Origin: Ficedula albicollis
Lineage: Eukaryota > Chordata > Aves > Passeriformes > Muscicapidae
Direction of reading: 5' to 3'
DNA length: 64,000 bases
Assembly (NCBI RefSeq): GCF_000247815.1
Contig: NC_021676.1
Span: 62,001-126,000, forward strand
Of this stretch, positions 62,658 to 64,000 are shown piece after piece; positions within the stretch are counted from its first letter, which is position 1; each line of letters starts with the position of its first letter. The notes under the pieces are model-generated. The model was given only the letters and a program-made list of their open reading frames with translations, did no database searches and had not been told where the DNA came from. The translations under genes were made by a program, and so were the position numbers.

Positions 62658-64000
62658 GTGAGTAAAATTTACAGCTTTTACCTGAGCACATTTTTGTACC
62701 TGTAGTGATGTCTCTGTCTTAGTTTTGAGTACAGTCTAGAGAGATGTGTAACTATGATGACTTTATCATTATAGATGTTAGCATCTCTGGGGGCTAAAAA
62801 TTGTTGGAGATATTCTGATTAACATAGGCTGATACAAATTGATGTTACCTGTGGCTGGAAAGTGTGGTGGAATCACTTTGTTTAGTTAGGAGATCATAAT
62901 ATTGCAGTTCATGTGCAACACAGCTTCTGACCTCTAGCTGTGTTAGAACTTCTTGTTATGTGTGTAAACTATATTTTATTTTATTTGTAAATACAATTCC
63001 TGCAGTAATCACTGTGTTAAACTGAGTCTGGTTTGTTTAAGTTAGTGAAATGAATGAAGCCTGTTGCCATCTAACTGAACCTGTTGTGAGTTCTTCTGAG
63101 ATATGTACTCCTTAAAATGGGAAAGCAGCAGGTTCCTATAGGGGAAGAGAATATAACTGATTGTGAGTTGAAAAGAATTTACCAGTAGACTGAGAGTTAT
63201 TTTTACTCAGTCTTTTTCTCATTGGTTAAAGTGGTATCTGCAACTCAAAGATGAGAAATAATGTCAGATACAATAAATGTTTGCATTTTCACTCTTGTTG
63301 CTGTCCATCTGGTTAAAGAAATACTTCAAAATGCACAAAAATGTTTCATTTTGAAACTAGAACATCTGAAAGTACTTCTGTTCTTCTTTGTGGTTCTTTG
63401 TGGATATTGAATATCTTCTGTTAATGTAAATCCAGACAGTGATTTAAAGTGGAGTGATTTTTCTCACATCCTTTAACTGATAGTTTCTGTTTGATCTCTC
63501 AATTAAATTATGTTCAATATTTAACACTGTGTTGTCTTAGCTGATCATTCTTAATGTATTAAAGAGCAAGACTTGTGGAAGCTTGATTAGTTTTTATGAG
63601 TAACAACAGGGGTAGGTGTGACTTTCATAAAGCCACAGTTTTTTATTTTCTTGTCAGGTATTGAGAGACTTAAAGATCTGTTGCAGTTCAAGGAGCTTAT
63701 TTTAAAAGGTGTGAAATAATTGTGCAAAAGAGGACCTGAGCTGAAGAATATGCAGGGAAGCAAATTAGTATCTCACATTTAAGGGATGGTGGTGATTGTA
63801 CTTCAAAAGAAATCGATGCACCAGCCAGTGACTGTGGTCTTAGAATGTGCATTTCATGTTTCAACTGGTGCTAGCTGGCTTTTAGTGTGACGTGGATTTA
63901 GTAAGACATTCATTAATGAAGTGTTTAGACGTCATTAGATTACTTTTAGGGTCTTATGACTAAGAGAGGATTCCTGAACTGAAGAGAACTCATGTAAGTA
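62658..64000 (+). other. TM9SF2-like intron 9 (to end of window)
   Basis: No further exon of the gene recognised before the window ends. The next expected segment (EDAQEEFGWKL-like) was not found. Confidence 0.6.

Overview
The window is vertebrate nuclear DNA, almost certainly from a bird. It has GT-AG introns, CpG-island promoters, two CR1-type LINE 3' ends and a solo ERV-K-like LTR. Three conserved protein-coding genes are present. No prokaryotic system, CRISPR array or previously undescribed system was found. The gene calls come from reading exons by eye against protein families I know; no database search was run.

Layout. (1) 161-29532, minus strand: 14 consecutive coding exons of ARHGEF6 (alpha-PIX), a RAC1/CDC42 exchange factor, from its start codon to early in the PH domain; the 3' part lies beyond base 1. 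(2) 30252-38686: no protein gene seen, but a 642-bp solo LTR flanked by a 6-bp target-site duplication, a 615-bp tandem duplication that copied part of that LTR, and an assembly-type duplication around a poly-C block. (3) 39746-48636, minus strand: complete RBMX (hnRNP G) coding region in 8 exons, 380 aa, with a C/D-box snoRNA (SNORD61) in the intron after the first coding exon. ARHGEF6 and RBMX are neighbours in the same orientation on human Xq26, so this is conserved synteny. (4) 49602-52605: GC-rich head-to-head promoter region with a sense CR1 fragment and an antisense one. (5) 52606-62657, plus strand: nine coding exons of a TM9SF2-like nonaspanin, from signal peptide to just past the first membrane helix; the rest lies beyond base 64000.

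Assembly quality. Seven uninterrupted C runs (102 to 961 bases, 3,515 bases in total, all C on the plus strand) interrupt the window. Three have flanks showing that the C block was inserted: equal T29 runs on both sides, a 240-bp direct repeat, and a 12-bp direct repeat inside a signal-peptide coding sequence. They look like gaps filled with dark-cycle poly-G sequence and should be treated as unknown sequence. Every polyproline or polyglycine reading frame across them is an artefact. Other local duplications (280 bp at a poly-T run, 615 bp at the LTR) may be false or allelic.
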